64,000 nt of DNA from Epinephelus fuscoguttatus (Eukaryota; Chordata; Actinopteri; Perciformes; Serranidae): positions 24,349,603 to 24,413,602 of the forward strand of contig NC_064770.1 of the NCBI RefSeq assembly GCF_011397635.1, given 5' to 3'. Under the pieces are notes generated by a model. The model saw only the letters and a program-made list of their open reading frames with translations, made no database searches and was not told the DNA's origin. Numbering within the stretch: position 1 is the first letter of the stretch; every line of letters begins with the position of its first letter. The position numbers were made by a program, and so were the translations under genes. Positions 47,290 through 59,027 of the stretch are shown here, in pieces.

Positions 47290-47490
47290 TACTGAAATAT
47301 CTCAGCAACTATAGGAGGAATTTCCATTAGATTTTGTGCAGACATTGACGATCCCCAGATAATGAATTGTATTAACTTTGTTGATCCCCTGACTTTTCAT
47401 CCAGCGCCACCGTCAGGTCAAATGTATGACCAGATACCCAAACAAATTACATCAGTCTTAGATGTATTTTGTGTTTTGTGCTAATTAGCA
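47290..47490 (+). repeat. Family D repeat copy
   Basis: ACTGAAATATCTCAGCAAC, GATCCCCTGACTTTTCATC, GCGCCACCGTCAGG, and the GTGCTAATTAGCAGATGTTAG end also seen at 25030. Confidence 0.6.
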
Positions 47491-47904
47491 GATGTTAGTG
47501 TGGCAGAGTGGGCTCTCTCTTCTGTTTTTTTCTGCCCATCATCCTCAGGCTGCATGGGGTGATTCCCTGGAGCCCTAATTACTGGGCGGCGCTGGTGAGC
47601 GCTGTATCAGGCAGGTGGTGCCCACTACTTGGATGAGCATTTCCTACCTGGCTTCCATGTCACTGGCAAGGCTATTAAATGAAGACTGGGACATGGTCTA
47701 TGATGCCATGGGAGCTATGCGGTAATGACACATGCGCAGTGTAACTGGAGCTGCAATGTTGGAGTGCTAGAAATTAATGGTGCTCAGGTGCTCTTTAGGT
47801 TCTCTTGAATGGATGGCGGCCAATACAATAGAACATTTTCATATAGAAAGCGTTAGTTTATGGTCTTGTTTTTAAAGATCTTTTCAGTAATTGCGGTATT
47901 GTAA

Positions 47905-48245
47905 TTCATTCATTCATTATCCTTAACCGCTTATACTGTTGGAGGTCATGGGGGTCTGCGGCCCATCCCATCTGTCATTGGGTGAGAGGTGAGGTACACC
48001 CTGACAACCATTCATGCTCACATTCACACCTACGGGCAATTCAGAGTCACCAATTGACCTAGCCTGCGTGTTTTTGGATGGTGGGAGGAAGCCGGAGTAC
48101 CTGGAGAGAACCCACACTGACACGGGGAACATGCAAGCTCTGCACAGAGGGGCTCCCCTCTCTAAGGTTTGAACCTCCCACCCCCAGCTTGAATCAGGAA
48201 CCCTTGCTGTGAGGCGATATTGCTAACCACTGTACCACCGTGCTG
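47905..48245 (-). repeat. tRNA-derived SINE, reverse orientation
   Basis: CATTCATTCATTATCC tail at the left, CTGGAGAGAACCCACACTG in the body, and inverted box regions (GGTTTGAACC, CTAACCACTGTACCACC) at the right. Confidence 0.85.
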
Positions 48246-49860
48246 TCGTGTACTGTAATTATAATTCAAATTTTATTTTGCGTAAAGCATGACCCAATGC
48301 CAACTGTGTGCGCCTGAAGGAATCAAATCATACCCATGTTCTATGATAGCGTACCAGCTATTGAGTCTTTCGTGCAGACCAGGTTTAAGTGTGCATGTGT
48401 TGTACCTCAGTGATGGGACACTGCCTTTATTTAATAGCCTTGGTCAGTGGCGTGGTCTGCAGTTTGGCGTGGCTGGTTCAGATGCTGTGTCTCTTTGTGT
48501 TTGGGTTCCAACCAATTGTAAGCAGAGCCAGCTCGTCCTCCGATAGTAAATCCGGAGTGATTCTGTCTGCCACAAGCCTTTGCTTATGCAGTTTTGGTGT
48601 TTGTGGAGTGAGCGAGGCACGATCTGGTGGCTCTCACCCTCCTGCTGTTGCAGAGAAGCTGTGTCTCTGCTTTCTGGTAATTGTTTGCCAGGCTGTGCAT
48701 CAAGGTGGTGGCCTGTTCCATACTCCAGGCCTCCACTTCCTTGCTGTGTCTCCACACCTTTATGTGGTCTGTGCTGTTGTCTCTCGGTGTCCACACTCTA
48801 TGCTCCTGTCCTTGTTTTTAACATTGAGTGGTTTTACTTTCATTGTTTTGTTTGTTTGGTTTTTGTACCGCCACTGATTCTGCTCTGCGGCTTTGTCAAC
48901 GCTTTAGCAGAGTGGTGAAACAGGCCATTAGGACACTGGGAGTGTGACTGGTTTCCCTGTGAGGATACGAACAGTGTGTGTTTTCTTTCTTTGTCTTTCT
49001 TTTGCTGAGGTTGTTGAGTTTTGGGGTTCTTTTCAGTTTGTTGGTTTGTTTGTTTGCAGGAGTTTTTTCTTCCTTTTTGTGCTTCTTGTGTGTGTTATTG
49101 TCATTATTAGTGGTGTTTCGTCTGTTTGTATTGTTGATTTATTTCTTGGTTTCTCTGTTTAGTTGACTGTGTGAGTGTTAGACCCAAATTTTAAAGACTG
49201 TAAGTCACTGTTGGTCATGACAATACATACATATTACATATTTTTTCTCAGTAACTGTGACTGACTACAAGTGCATTTTTTTGTAATGTAATTACATGTA
49301 ACTAATTACATGGACCCAGTTACTCCCCAACACTGTAATGTCATTCAGTCCTTCAGTCTACTCTATTTGACTGTTTGTACTTTGAGTTTTTAGTTTTGCT
49401 GATGTCCCATTCACTAACATGGAGGGGGCAGGCTTTATGACCTATACTGCAGCCAGCCACCAGGGGGCGATCGAGATGTTTTGGCTTCACTCATAAAGAG
49501 CTGTAATGTTATCCAGCTTTAAATACAGTCTATGATGTTCCTCTGTAGACCCTTTTACTGTTAGTAAACAGTTTGACATTTTTGGGTGGGTGGGGCTTAG
49601 GTGGAGGCAAAACAAATCTCCACAGACATGAGCCAGCGCTAGCTAGCAAGTTCTGTTGGCTTGTTTTAGACAATGGAGGAAGATGATACAAGTAGTGCAT
49701 CCAGAAAGACTCATTTTAAGTGCCAGAGCACACTTTGGCACAAACTGGACTGTTCATAAATTCAGAGTGCTGTCTGAATTTACCGTTCAGTTATTCACAG
49801 TGCTGCACTGTTGGAGTGGCGGAACGCACTCTGGGCACTCTAGCTGTCTGGGGTCATCCC
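48246..49860. other. Unassigned, T-rich; long open frames not supported as genes
   Basis: The 48389-48918 and 48944-49166 frames encode Val/Leu/Phe/Cys-rich sequence due to TTTG/TGTG-rich composition, with no start context or family match. Possibly an old repeat. Confidence 0.35.
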
Positions 49861-50080
49861 TATGTTTCCAGGGTTCTATGTTTCCCGGGTTCAATGTTCC
49901 CTACTTAACCCTGCAGAAAAGCTTCTATGTTCCCCGCTTACACAAAAAGGGTTCTATGTTTCCCGCTTGGTTGAGCGGGCAACATAGAACCCAGGAAACA
50001 TAGAACCTTTTTTGTGTAAGCGGGGAACATAGAACCTTTTTTGCAGGGTTAAGTGGGGAACATAGAACCCTGGAAACATA
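49861..50080. repeat. Near-perfect 220-bp palindrome built of GGTTCTATGTTCCC subrepeats
   Basis: 49861-49969 is the inverse of about 49974-50080. Each arm holds four to five diverged copies of a 20-25 bp unit containing GTTCTATGTTYCC. It is likely a short hairpin DNA element; a target duplication is not clear. Confidence 0.85.
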
Positions 50081-50925
50081 GATACGCTCCCATAGAAATA
50101 TAAATCTCCGTTTAGTGTACAGTAGATCATCAGACTTAATTTATGAACACACCATGTCAGGTTTCTCACTTTTTTACTTGAGTTTTACTTGAAAAATTTT
50201 TCTTAAAAAACTAAACACTGACTAACGTGACCAGACTGGCCGACCCGTATGTTCTCACTCAGTGGATGGATGATCTGACTAGACTGTGGGATACCTGGCT
50301 TTGTGGTTGATTACTATGCCAATATTATAAAAGACTTGAACGGTTTCTTCCAGTTTGTTTCGCTATCTAAGCTAACATTAGCTATGGCGCTAAAAAGTTA
50401 GCGTTATGGAGAAATCCAATATTCCTCGTAATACTTCCCCAGTTTCTGATGAGGTGCACATGATAATAACGTCATTCATCCCTTCAACAGCACATGCTTT
50501 TTCCCTAACCTGATATGGTAGCCTGTGTGAGCATTTTGATGATCGCCTCCGCCCAGTCCTTTCATTTTATCGCATTTAACCATAGTTGTGTTTTGTTTGT
50601 TTTTTGTTGACAAGTAGTGGTAGCTGGTACGCGATTAAATTTAAGTTTGTGACAAAATTACATCATTGTAATGTCGGCCCTAAAAGGGTCTATATGTTGT
50701 CATTTTTACTGTGTTACATCCAGATATTTAGCAAATCTCGTATGGAAGCATCACACACCTCAAACCATGTGAGTAAACATTTTCAAATCCACATGGATCA
50801 GCTTTATTCTGCTTAGTAACTAACTATAAATGTCAACATGCAGAACGACAAATATTTCTGTGGTGCTTGAGGCAATAACACGAGTCTGATTTTGCACGTT
50901 TGTGCTTGTCCACGTGATTGTACAG
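50081..50925. other. Gene-free, no features recognised
   Basis: No exon or transposon ends recognised. Confidence 0.4.
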
Positions 50926-51456
50926 GGGGTCCGCTCATAATTCCGACATCCCATTATTCCGACATCCCATTGTTCCGAAAATGACCCATTGTTCCGAAAT
51001 CTCAGTGTTTCGACATCTCATTGTTCCGACCATATTAAACCCATTGTCACGTTATAAGTCCCGTTATTCCGAAATCTCATTTTTCATTGTTACAAAATAA
51101 CTGTTTCATGGTTAAGGTCTGGTTAGGTTTAGGCACAAGAACTACTTGGTTAAGGTTAGGAAAAGATCATGGTTTGGGTTAAAATTACAACTTTCAACAT
51201 CGTTTCTACTTCCTCAAAACAGGGTGACCGTTGTCGTCATGGCAACAGTAAACAACACGACAACACAGTCTCTTGCTGTTTTCCCTTGCTGCTTGCCTTT
51301 TCAGCTTTTTGCATTGCAACATTGAGATTTCGGAACAACGGGACTTCAGAACAATGGGTTTAATATGGTTGGACCAATGGGATGTCGAAACATTGAGATT
51401 TAGGAACAATGGGTAATTTTCGGAATAATGGGATGTCGGAATTATGACATGGCACC
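50926..51456. mobile_element. Hairpin-type DNA element with subrepeat arms and an 8-bp target duplication
   Basis: Ends GGGGTCCGCTCATAATTCCG and, in reverse, GGTGCCATGTCATAATTCCG. TTGTACAG flanks both sides (50918-50925 and 51457-51464). Arms of about 125 bp consist of units around 20 bp with CCCATTRTTCCGA. The centre has GGTTAGGTTTAGGCACAAG, related to 17640-17840. Target length suggests hAT-type. Confidence 0.85.
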
Positions 51457-51538
51457 TTGTACAGCTCAGTGAGGATGTGACAGTGTGAGGTCCCCAGACG
51501 ATGTGTATAATGATGATGTAATGGGTTAATAACACGCA

Positions 51539-51540
<2 letters not shown>

Positions 51541-51583
<43 letters not shown>

Positions 51584-51595
51584 ACACACAGCCAC
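51541..51595. repeat. (CA)n microsatellite
   Basis: About 25 CA units, one interruption. Confidence 0.95.
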
Positions 51596-53396
51596 TCAGA
51601 CACACAGATGTACTAATGACCTGCACAGACCTTTCCCACCAGTAACCTCTTTCACATTACTGCAGGAGGTAAGGGTGTCAGGTGGAGGTGTGACAACACT
51701 ACATAACCAACAGTACATAACAACCACCACCTGCCCTCGTTTGCAAGACCACATTATAGTTGCACATCAAAAATACCCTCACACATGTACAGTATCTGTT
51801 GTCCTGTACTGAATCCAAAAGCAAACAACAACCCACACACACAACACAATCATGCCTATATCAAAGCGCCAGAAGATTGCCTGTAATCGAGTTTGTGTGA
51901 CAAGGACCAATGATGATGTTGTATTAAGTACTGGAGAGCAGGCAGGCACTACCCCTGTGGGGGTCTTTCACAGCTACGCTAGCTACTCTTGAAGAATCAC
52001 CTTCCCTTGTCCCACATTTCTCCGTGATCAATTCATGTCAGCTGGCCATATTTTATTTAACACTTAATCGTGGCGCTGCCCTCCCTGCGTCCCCCACAGC
52101 TCATTTGTTCACATGTAGGAGAAAAGAAATAAGGGCACGTGATTGCTCCTTCAGACGGCTCTCACCTACCCTCACTCCTTCACACTGTTACCTCACTTCC
52201 CTTCATCTGATTCAAGTGGCATTCGGCAGAAACAGGTCAACCATTATTTGGCTGTTTCTGTAATTAATTCTTCCTTTCATACGGTGCCCTCCATCTGTAG
52301 TGTGGAGGAGGCTCAAGATGTCATAATTGAAGCTCCAAGCAGGTTTTAAGACGGTCCTGATCCCCTTCTGTGATCTCCTGCGTTGTGACTCATGAGTTTT
52401 CTTCCACAAAAACCTCTTTTCGTCTCTTTTTCTCTATGTAAAACTCTTTAATCTCGTCTGCCCTCAGGTCCTTGTCGCAGCCACATGCGGTACCTTTTAA
52501 ATAATACACTGTATCTCACTTAGACAGCAGAGCAGAGCAGAGCAGAGCAGAGCAGAGCAGAGCAGAACAGAGTGTGGTTGTGTTTCCTCAGACCTGTGGA
52601 GAGGTGGCGTAGGCCTTGATTGTGCTGAAGAGGCACAGAGAGAGCAGAGACACAGCTGACAGCTCCCTAAATGGACGTGATGTCTACTTTCTGCACATAA
52701 AGCATCTCCTAAAAGGGGGTGGTACAGTAGTGTTTGTGTGTGTCAAAGAGAGGACTGACACTGTGAGTCTTGTTGCAAACATAGAGCTGCAAGCATGTAG
52801 GCCTGCTTGCTCTGTGTCAACACATCTGATAATAATCAGCTAATGGCCACGTCAAACCTCCACATGGGTATCAGAACCAAACATCACTATGATACAATAC
52901 GGCCAACTAAAGCAGGGCACAGTTTGGATCTAAGTGTATTTCCTGTTGGAATGTTTGTTAATGCAGATCATGGCTTTGTCCAACCGCTTCATCTCATGCC
53001 CCTGTTTCCTAATTCAACGCTAGCTAGTGTCAGCGACTAAATCAGTTTGATTGCACGGTTGTTTTATGGGCTGTCCTAACTGCCTGTGAGCAACACAGCG
53101 CAATGAACTTTTGTCGGATGATCCATCTCTACTTTTATTCTGTCGCTCACGTTGGAAGGGCAGCAATGGAAGAGGATCAGCTGAGTCACAGGGTTTAAAT
53201 GAGGTATTACCCACAGGATACTTCCTTATTTCACTACAAAAACCTGAATAATTTGGTATCTGGCGAGAGGGAGATCGTCAGAGAATTGTGTGGGATGCTA
53301 GCAAGCTAGGTTGTTTGGATGTGGAGATGGTGGTATGATATGGTTTGGAAGCTACAGCAATGGTATCTAGAAGTTAACCACGATAGTATTGTTGTT
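51596..53396. other. Gene-free; one pentanucleotide microsatellite
   Basis: (AGAGC)n at 52525-52566, about eight units. No exon or transposon end recognised in the rest. Confidence 0.45.
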
Positions 53397-53683
53397 CATT
53401 CATTCATTCATTTTCCACAACCACTTATCCAGTTATGGGTCGCGGAGGGGCTGGAGCCTATCCCAGCTGACACTGGGCGAGAGGTGGGGTACACCCTGGA
53501 CAGGTCACCCGACTATCACAGGGCTGATATCTCAAGACAGGCAACCATTCACACTCACATTCACACCTACGGGGAATTTAGAGTAGGCTGACCAAACGTC
53601 CTCTTTTGCCTGGACATGTCCACTTTTCATGTCCCATCCAGGGCGTCTGGGGGGGTTTTATAAACTGATGATAATGTCCGGTT

Positions 53684-53723
<40 letters not shown>

Positions 53724-54408
53724 GAGTATGTTTGAGACGGGAGCGGGAGGCAGGAGGTCTGACGCTTCCAGCAAGAGGAGAGGGAGACATAAAACAAAAT
53801 AAGATAAAATAGGAAAAACCTGTCTCCCTCTTTTATTTTCAGCGTTTAATCAAGGCGGAGGCGGGCGGCTGGAGGTCCGAGACTTCCAGAGAGGAGAGAG
53901 GTAGAAACAAACAGCCAATGTGTGTCTGTGTGTGTTATGTTCAGGTGTTGTCACGTAAATAACAGTGCCCAAGCAATAAACAGGACATACAATTATTTTT
54001 ACACTACGTTTTCAGTGAAAGCTGACGGAATCCAACCCGAGCCCGAATACAATTTATAGCTACTTTTTTGACCAAACCCGGCCGACCCGTCGGATCACCA
54101 CACTCTAGTGTGTATATGTGTCCCCTATAGGGGCCTATCTGAATTTCTGTCTTTGAGAGATATTATTTTGTAATATAACTGAATTTTCTATCCATACATA
54201 TAAATTTTAAATATATTAAAATGATAAGGCATCTTTGAGTAAGCTGCAAGTATCATTTAAGTAGGTTATGTCGTGGCCGGCCGAATGTCCTCTTTTTTGG
54301 AAATCAAAATATGGTCACCCTAATTTAGAGTCACCAATTAACCTGCATGTCTTTGGACTGTGGGAGGAAGCCGGAGCGCCTGGAGAAAACCCATGCTGAC
54401 ACGGGGAG
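53397..54408 (-). repeat. tRNA-derived SINE, reverse orientation, interrupted by a hAT-like element and 5'-truncated
   Basis: 53397-53583 (CATT tail, GGAGCCTATCCCAGCTG, ACCCTGGACAGG) and 54323-54408 (TGTCTTTGGACTGTGGG, GAGAAAACCCATGCTG) are collinear with the intact copy, split by 53584-54322. It is cut at about 54408 against a LINE fragment. Confidence 0.8.
53584..54322 (+). mobile_element. hAT-like non-autonomous element (739 bp) inside the SINE
   Basis: Ends TAGGCTGACCAAACGTCC and, in reverse, TAGGGTGACCATATTTTG. Exact 8-bp duplication ATTTAGAG at 53576-53583 and 54323-54330. Contains a GT microsatellite at 53690-53721. No transposase. Confidence 0.85.
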
Positions 54409-54800
54409 AACAAGCAAACTCCGCAAAAAACTCTGCTACATCCCAACCCTCACCTATGGTCATGAGCTCTGGGTAGCAACAGAAAAAATGAGATCACAGA
54501 TACAAGCAGCCAAAATGAGTTTTATCCGTGCGGTGGCTGTGCTCAGCCTTAGTTAGGGTGAGGAGCTCAGATATCCGGAGCAAGCTCAGAGTAGAGCCGC
54601 TGCCTCCTTACGTCACAAGGTGTCCGCTGAAGTGGCTTCTGATCAGGATGCCTCCTGGGCGCCTCCTGTTAGAGGTGTTCCAGGCACGTGTAACTGGTAG
54701 GAGACCCCGGGGCAGTGTTGCGGGAGAGAGGGGCATCTGGGGTGCTTTGCTTGGCCTAATGATGCGACCTGGCCACGAAAAAGTTGATGAAGATGGATGG
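54409..54800 (+). pseudogene. Non-LTR retrotransposon 3' end, frameshifted
   Basis: Reads LTYGHELWV..QAAKMSFIR, then in another frame VRSSDIRSKLRVEPL, RMPPGRLL and TGRRPRG. This is the C-terminal end of a fish LINE ORF2 (RTE/Rex-like by recall), followed by a GATGGATGGATGAATG tail like that of the SINEs nearby. Confidence 0.7.
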
Positions 54801-55190
54801 ATGAATGCTAACATCAGGGAAACATATAATCTTGGTCGCTGATGTTGACCATATTCCTGTTGAAACATGTGTTTAGAAGCATTTATTGGGGATGTCATTG
54901 TAAGGAATGCCGCTGTTTCCTGTTACAGTCATTCCCCGGTTGCAATGACGGTGCACAGATGCCAAAATACAAGGACCTGGAAACGGAGACCAGTCAGAGC
55001 ACACTGGGCTTTTTTGGGAGGGGGGCTTAAACTGACAGGCACGAATGTACGAATATACTCTCAAAAATAGTATAGGGAGATATAGATATATGTAAATATA
55101 GAGTATAGGGGAAATAACATGGAAAGATATTATAGTAGAAACCTTAAATACAGTATAAACCTGAAAAAGTGCATAAGAGGATCTGTTTAA
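54801..55190 (+). mobile_element. 3' half of the AGGGGACCTAT element family
   Basis: GCTAACATCAGGGAAACAT, TGCAATGACGGTGCACAGATG and CTGGAAACGGAGACCAGTC match 17440-18240, then it continues to AACCTGAAAAAGTGCATAA. Confidence 0.6.
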
Positions 55191-56147
55191 GCTTCCTTGT
55201 TTTCTTTTTGACATATCTGTATGCTAACCACAAAACAAAGAAATGAATGATGGCGATTGAGCGCACATACTGAATGTTAGTAGTTCCATATTTCCTTTTT
55301 TTCCTGCTCTTTGAGCTACAGTAAGTGAAGTTAACGATATTGCACCAATGCACTTTGAGTGTACAGTCTGTGGTGTAATGGCAACATTAGTATGCATGCC
55401 AGTATCTGTATTAAAATGAATTAGTGATGGATCACCGTCATGCATGAACCATACATCACTAATAGACTTATTTTACACATGATCCAATATGATGAACAGA
55501 AAGAAATGCATGGCAAGGAATAGCATATTGTCAATATTTTAGATACCCCCCTCAAATTCCACAAATCATGTTTTCAGGGGAGCTCATGACTTATTAAGAG
55601 GAGCCAAGCTGCCCCTGGCTCTCCTGTGGTTTGCACCCTGAGCTGCTGGAGGAGAATCTAGATGCATATGGTGAGCCATTACCTTCTGCAACTCTTGCTA
55701 GAGCAGTAACTCAATTTCTACGTTTTCTGGACGACATTCCACTTTTACAGTATTGTGTGTGTTTCTGATTTTTATTAAATGATGCAGTTACTCTGAATAT
55801 AATGATTGAAATTATGCCATATGATTATGTTGTATAGTACTGTAAGCTTTGTTTAATACTGTTTATATAAGCTAAATGATCATAAGCTAACAAATAATTC
55901 CCTCTTGGTTTAATTTGCTGTTGGAGTATAACACTCTCACATACAGACTGTGGAGGCTCAGTACATGGTACTTGAGGCATGATACTTTTTTGTTTGTTTG
56001 TTTTTTCTTTTTTTCTGAACCATGTGTCATAACCAGTATCAGACAAGTGCTATGAGTTATAACTTGCAGGTCTGCCTTCTAGCTCAAACACCTCTGCTTC
56101 AGTGTTATGGTGCGTTTGCACTGGGAATTCGGAATCATGTAAACTTT
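55191..56147. other. Gene-free, AT-rich, no features recognised
   Basis: No exon or transposon ends recognised. Confidence 0.4.
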
Positions 56148-57020
56148 AGCCCCGTTTCCACCGAGCACCATGGTTCAGTTCAGTTCGGTGTGCTTTTTTT
56201 CCATTTCCACTGTGAAAAGTTGTGGATGGTACCAATGGAACCGCTCTGTACTGTCCCCATGTTTGGTCCCCCCTCTGTTGGGGTACCTAGCACACAGATC
56301 TGGTACTAAACGGTGGAGCTGTGAACACTGCAGTCTGTTGATTGGTCAGTAGACGATAGTCACTCTGCTCAGGGCTGAGTTGTGGCTGGTTTTGAGGCTC
56401 ATGTAACCACTGTTCATACCATGGCAAGTTTTATTAGCAGACTGTAACTATAAAATGAAAGGATGTTTTGCTGCCTGCAGTTTCACTAGGCTGACTGCAG
56501 GCGACTTTTAAGGTGGAACGTTAACTTGTAATGTTATTCCATGCATGAGCTGACGACCTGAATCAATCAACACACCTTAAATATTCCATATTACAACTTT
56601 GACCATCACTTTAGTTTATATATGACATACACTTTTAGCAATGAGTGGATCGTCAAGTATTTATATATGTTAATTTCGGCCGGGTAATGTGAACGGCATA
56701 TATTCTCATCTGTTGCGGAGCGTCGTTCCTGTGGGCTATGGCAACACTAAACCCCTGAGCTTGCCTGAGAAGGACTAAATGCACAAACCCGCTATTTTTA
56801 AGTATCCCATGGAGCGAGACTCTCACTGCAGCCTGTTTTATTTTGTTCTGAAGATGTCGGCGTGCAGCCTCGTTCTGTGGACGATAAAGTAGGTGCAGAC
56901 TTCCATCATCCCCGCCCACATTTAAGGGTACTGTTTGCGGTGGGAACGCTAGGGTCTAGGTACCATGTCTGAAGGGTTACTTTGGTTCCATACCATTAAG
57001 TGTTTGGTGGAAACGGGGCT
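56148..57020. mobile_element. DNA transposon with AGCCCCGTTTCCACC ends (873 bp)
   Basis: AGCCCCGTTTCCACCGAGCA at the left and TGTTTGGTGGAAACGGGGCT at the right are inverted. No clean target duplication is visible, and no transposase was identified; the minus-strand frame at 56653-56919 has no recognised family. Confidence 0.75.
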
Positions 57021-58039
57021 TTTGAGTCATTTTAGGTTAAATCTGCATCATCCTAAACCTAACCAGAGTAACTTCACTTGCGTTAACCTAACCTCCATAA
57101 ATTTACGTTAATTATGTAACTTTACGTAAAGGACATAACGTCATTTGTGGGGAGCTAATTCGTAGGATATCATATCAACAGTTAAATAAGGATACGTTAG
57201 AAGTTGAATAATGTTTTGTTTTGGGGGTTTTTGACCACTGGAGAAACTAAACAAGCAATTTTATGACTTTGCTTTGGACTCTGTCATTATTATTTTTCAT
57301 TCTGTAGACTATCAAGAGCAAATTAATGAACAGGTCCCGCAACTCCTCTCCTGCATTGTGCTGCGTATTCCCTGAACGTTCTCAGCTTCCTTCATTATGG
57401 CGGTGAAAGCAATGTACTGTAGCTGAAAATGTTTGGGGAATAAACACATCACATTGGAGAAAAGTTAATTAATTTGATTTTTATAGACCTGCATCAGTTA
57501 TGCTTGTGTTCACAATGCGCCGCGAATTTCCTTTGTAGAATCAGAAATTAGATTTTTCAGACTAAACGGCTAAGGGATGACGGATTCATCTGTGGAGACG
57601 ATAACTGTTGTGATAACTGAGTGTTTCTCAAGAAAGAACTTGTGTTGTTCAGTGTCAGCCTTTTGCTCATTAGCACATTTTAACTGGAGCTACAGACAGC
57701 TCACACTGCATGGCAAATTAGATTGAGCAGCCAGCCCCATCCCCCACTACCCCCCCACACACACACACATGCACACACACACACACTCAAACACACACAA
57801 TCACATGTATTTATACTGTATGTAACATTTATGAAATGCAAATAGGCTTGTGGGTTCATGCTTGTGCATTTTTTTTATAGATTAATGGTCTAAAACAATC
57901 GTCAAGTTACTGTGGGTGAGGAGATGTACAATAAAGAGACACACTGACAGTATGACAAGGGCAAACACACTCTATCCTTTTCCACAGTCGACTTAACCCT
58001 GCATTTATCTTTTCTCATCTGTCACATCCCCGTCAATTT
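57021..58039. other. Gene-free; short minisatellite-like stretch and CA run
   Basis: 57045-57130 resembles the CCTAACC/GTAACTTTACG repeat at 21560. A CA run lies at 57753-57786. The rest is unassigned, upstream of gpr139. Confidence 0.4.
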
Positions 58040-58649
58040 TATTGTGTCTTTGTGTTCCCGACCCTCAAACAGGAGCCCCTCTTTCTCCCTGAGCATCCCT
58101 GCTGCCTCCACTCTCAGCCTCCGTCTCCCTCCCTCACTTCCCTGCTCTCTAGCATGCCCTCAGTCTCCATCTACCTTCCTCCCTCCTTCCGTCTTTCCCT
58201 CCCTCTCTCCTCCTCCTCCTCTTTCCTCCTCCTCCTCCTCCTCCCGCTGCGCTCTCGACTCGTTCTCATTCCCCCTCGCTCACACACTCAGGCAGCATCC
58301 TCCCCTCTCCACTTCTACCTTCACACTCACCTCTTCGCGCCTCCCTCTCCACTCCTCTCGCTTCCTTCCTCTCCGTCACCTACTAACACATATCATCTCT
58401 GGCATCTCCCCGTCTGCTGTCTCCCTCTCCACCACCACTTCCACCACCACCACCATCACCACCATTTCTCCCTCCTTCTCACACTCTCAACCTTGCCGCC
58501 TCGTGCAAACTCACGCGTGCACACACTCATGCTGATTGGCACCCAAGGACAGAGCACCCTCTCTCCTGTACCAGCGACCAGGCGGTTTGCTCGTGTGGCC
58601 AGGCTTCTTGACACTGAGCTCAGCTGAGGAAGAGGACGAGGAAGAGGCC
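58040..58649 (+). promoter_or_regulatory. Pyrimidine-rich region upstream of gpr139; probable 5' leader and/or promoter
   Basis: A C/T-dominated stretch with TCC repeats at about 58205-58255, CCACCA runs at 58430-58465, and rising CpG content toward the start codon. It has long open frames, explained by the skewed composition. No TATA box was seen. Position suggests leader or core promoter, but no transcription start can be fixed. Confidence 0.4.
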
Positions 58650-58797
58650 ATGGAGCACAGCCACATCTTCCCTGTTTTTTCCCCAAATGGTAGCACCTGG
58701 AGCCCGGGGCAGCATCCTTCTGAGTTTGCCCAGGGATGCCCCCTCGGACCGCTGCCTGTCATCTACTACAGCGTCCTGCTCTGTCTCGGCCTGCCAG
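58650..58797 (+). CDS. gpr139: First coding exon of GPR139, class A orphan GPCR (partial: N-terminus and start of TM1)
   Basis: ATG at 58650 sits in a strong Kozak context (GAGGCCATGG). The exon encodes 49 residues: an N-terminus starting MEHSH with one N-glycosylation sequon (NGS), then PVIYYSVLLCLGLP, the start of transmembrane helix 1. This matches the N-terminus of vertebrate GPR139, including MEH at the start and YYS-LLCLGLP before a conserved Ala. The exon ends CCAG|GTAAGA in phase 1, so the next codon would be GCN (Ala), exactly where GPR139 has its intron. The protein is a plasma-membrane receptor of the nervous system, reported to respond to aromatic amino acids. Exon 2, with TM1-TM7 (about 300 aa), is not found between 58798 and 64000, so intron 1 is over 5.2 kb. 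GPR142 is a weaker alternative. Confidence 0.87.
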
Positions 58798-58989
58798 GTA
58801 AGAAACGTGCACATGAGTGTGTGTGTGTGTGTGTGAGTGTGTGTGTGTCTAATCACAAGCACATCTCATTCTGTGTGAATTTGCTCATCGGTGCTTTGCT
58901 GGAGTCACGCTTTGCATCTTGATTTGTTGTGCACTTGTCTGCAGGTTTGAGTGAGTGTTTGTTGTGCACAGCTGCTCCTGAGTGTCACT

Positions 58990-59027
<38 letters not shown>

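Noticed and set aside
48389..48877. 162-aa hydrophobic open frame suggestive of a membrane protein
   Set aside because: Composition is TG/T-rich, overlapping frames on both strands are open as well, and there is no splice or start support.
53397..53591. Plus-strand open frames of 65-90 aa
   Set aside because: They are antisense translations of the SINE body, repeated at every SINE copy.
54842..55070. Short plus-strand frames (62 and 67 aa)
   Set aside because: They lie in a dispersed DNA element shared with 17440-18240 and are not conserved between the copies.
56653..56919. 88-aa minus-strand frame inside the AGCCCCGTTTCC element as transposase
   Set aside because: No catalytic or zinc-finger motif can be seen; might be a decayed exon but cannot be supported.
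58044..58627. Two overlapping plus-strand frames of 163 and 191 aa upstream of gpr139
   Set aside because: Low-complexity Ser/Pro/Leu sequence from a pyrimidine-rich tract; both frames are equally open and no family is recognised.
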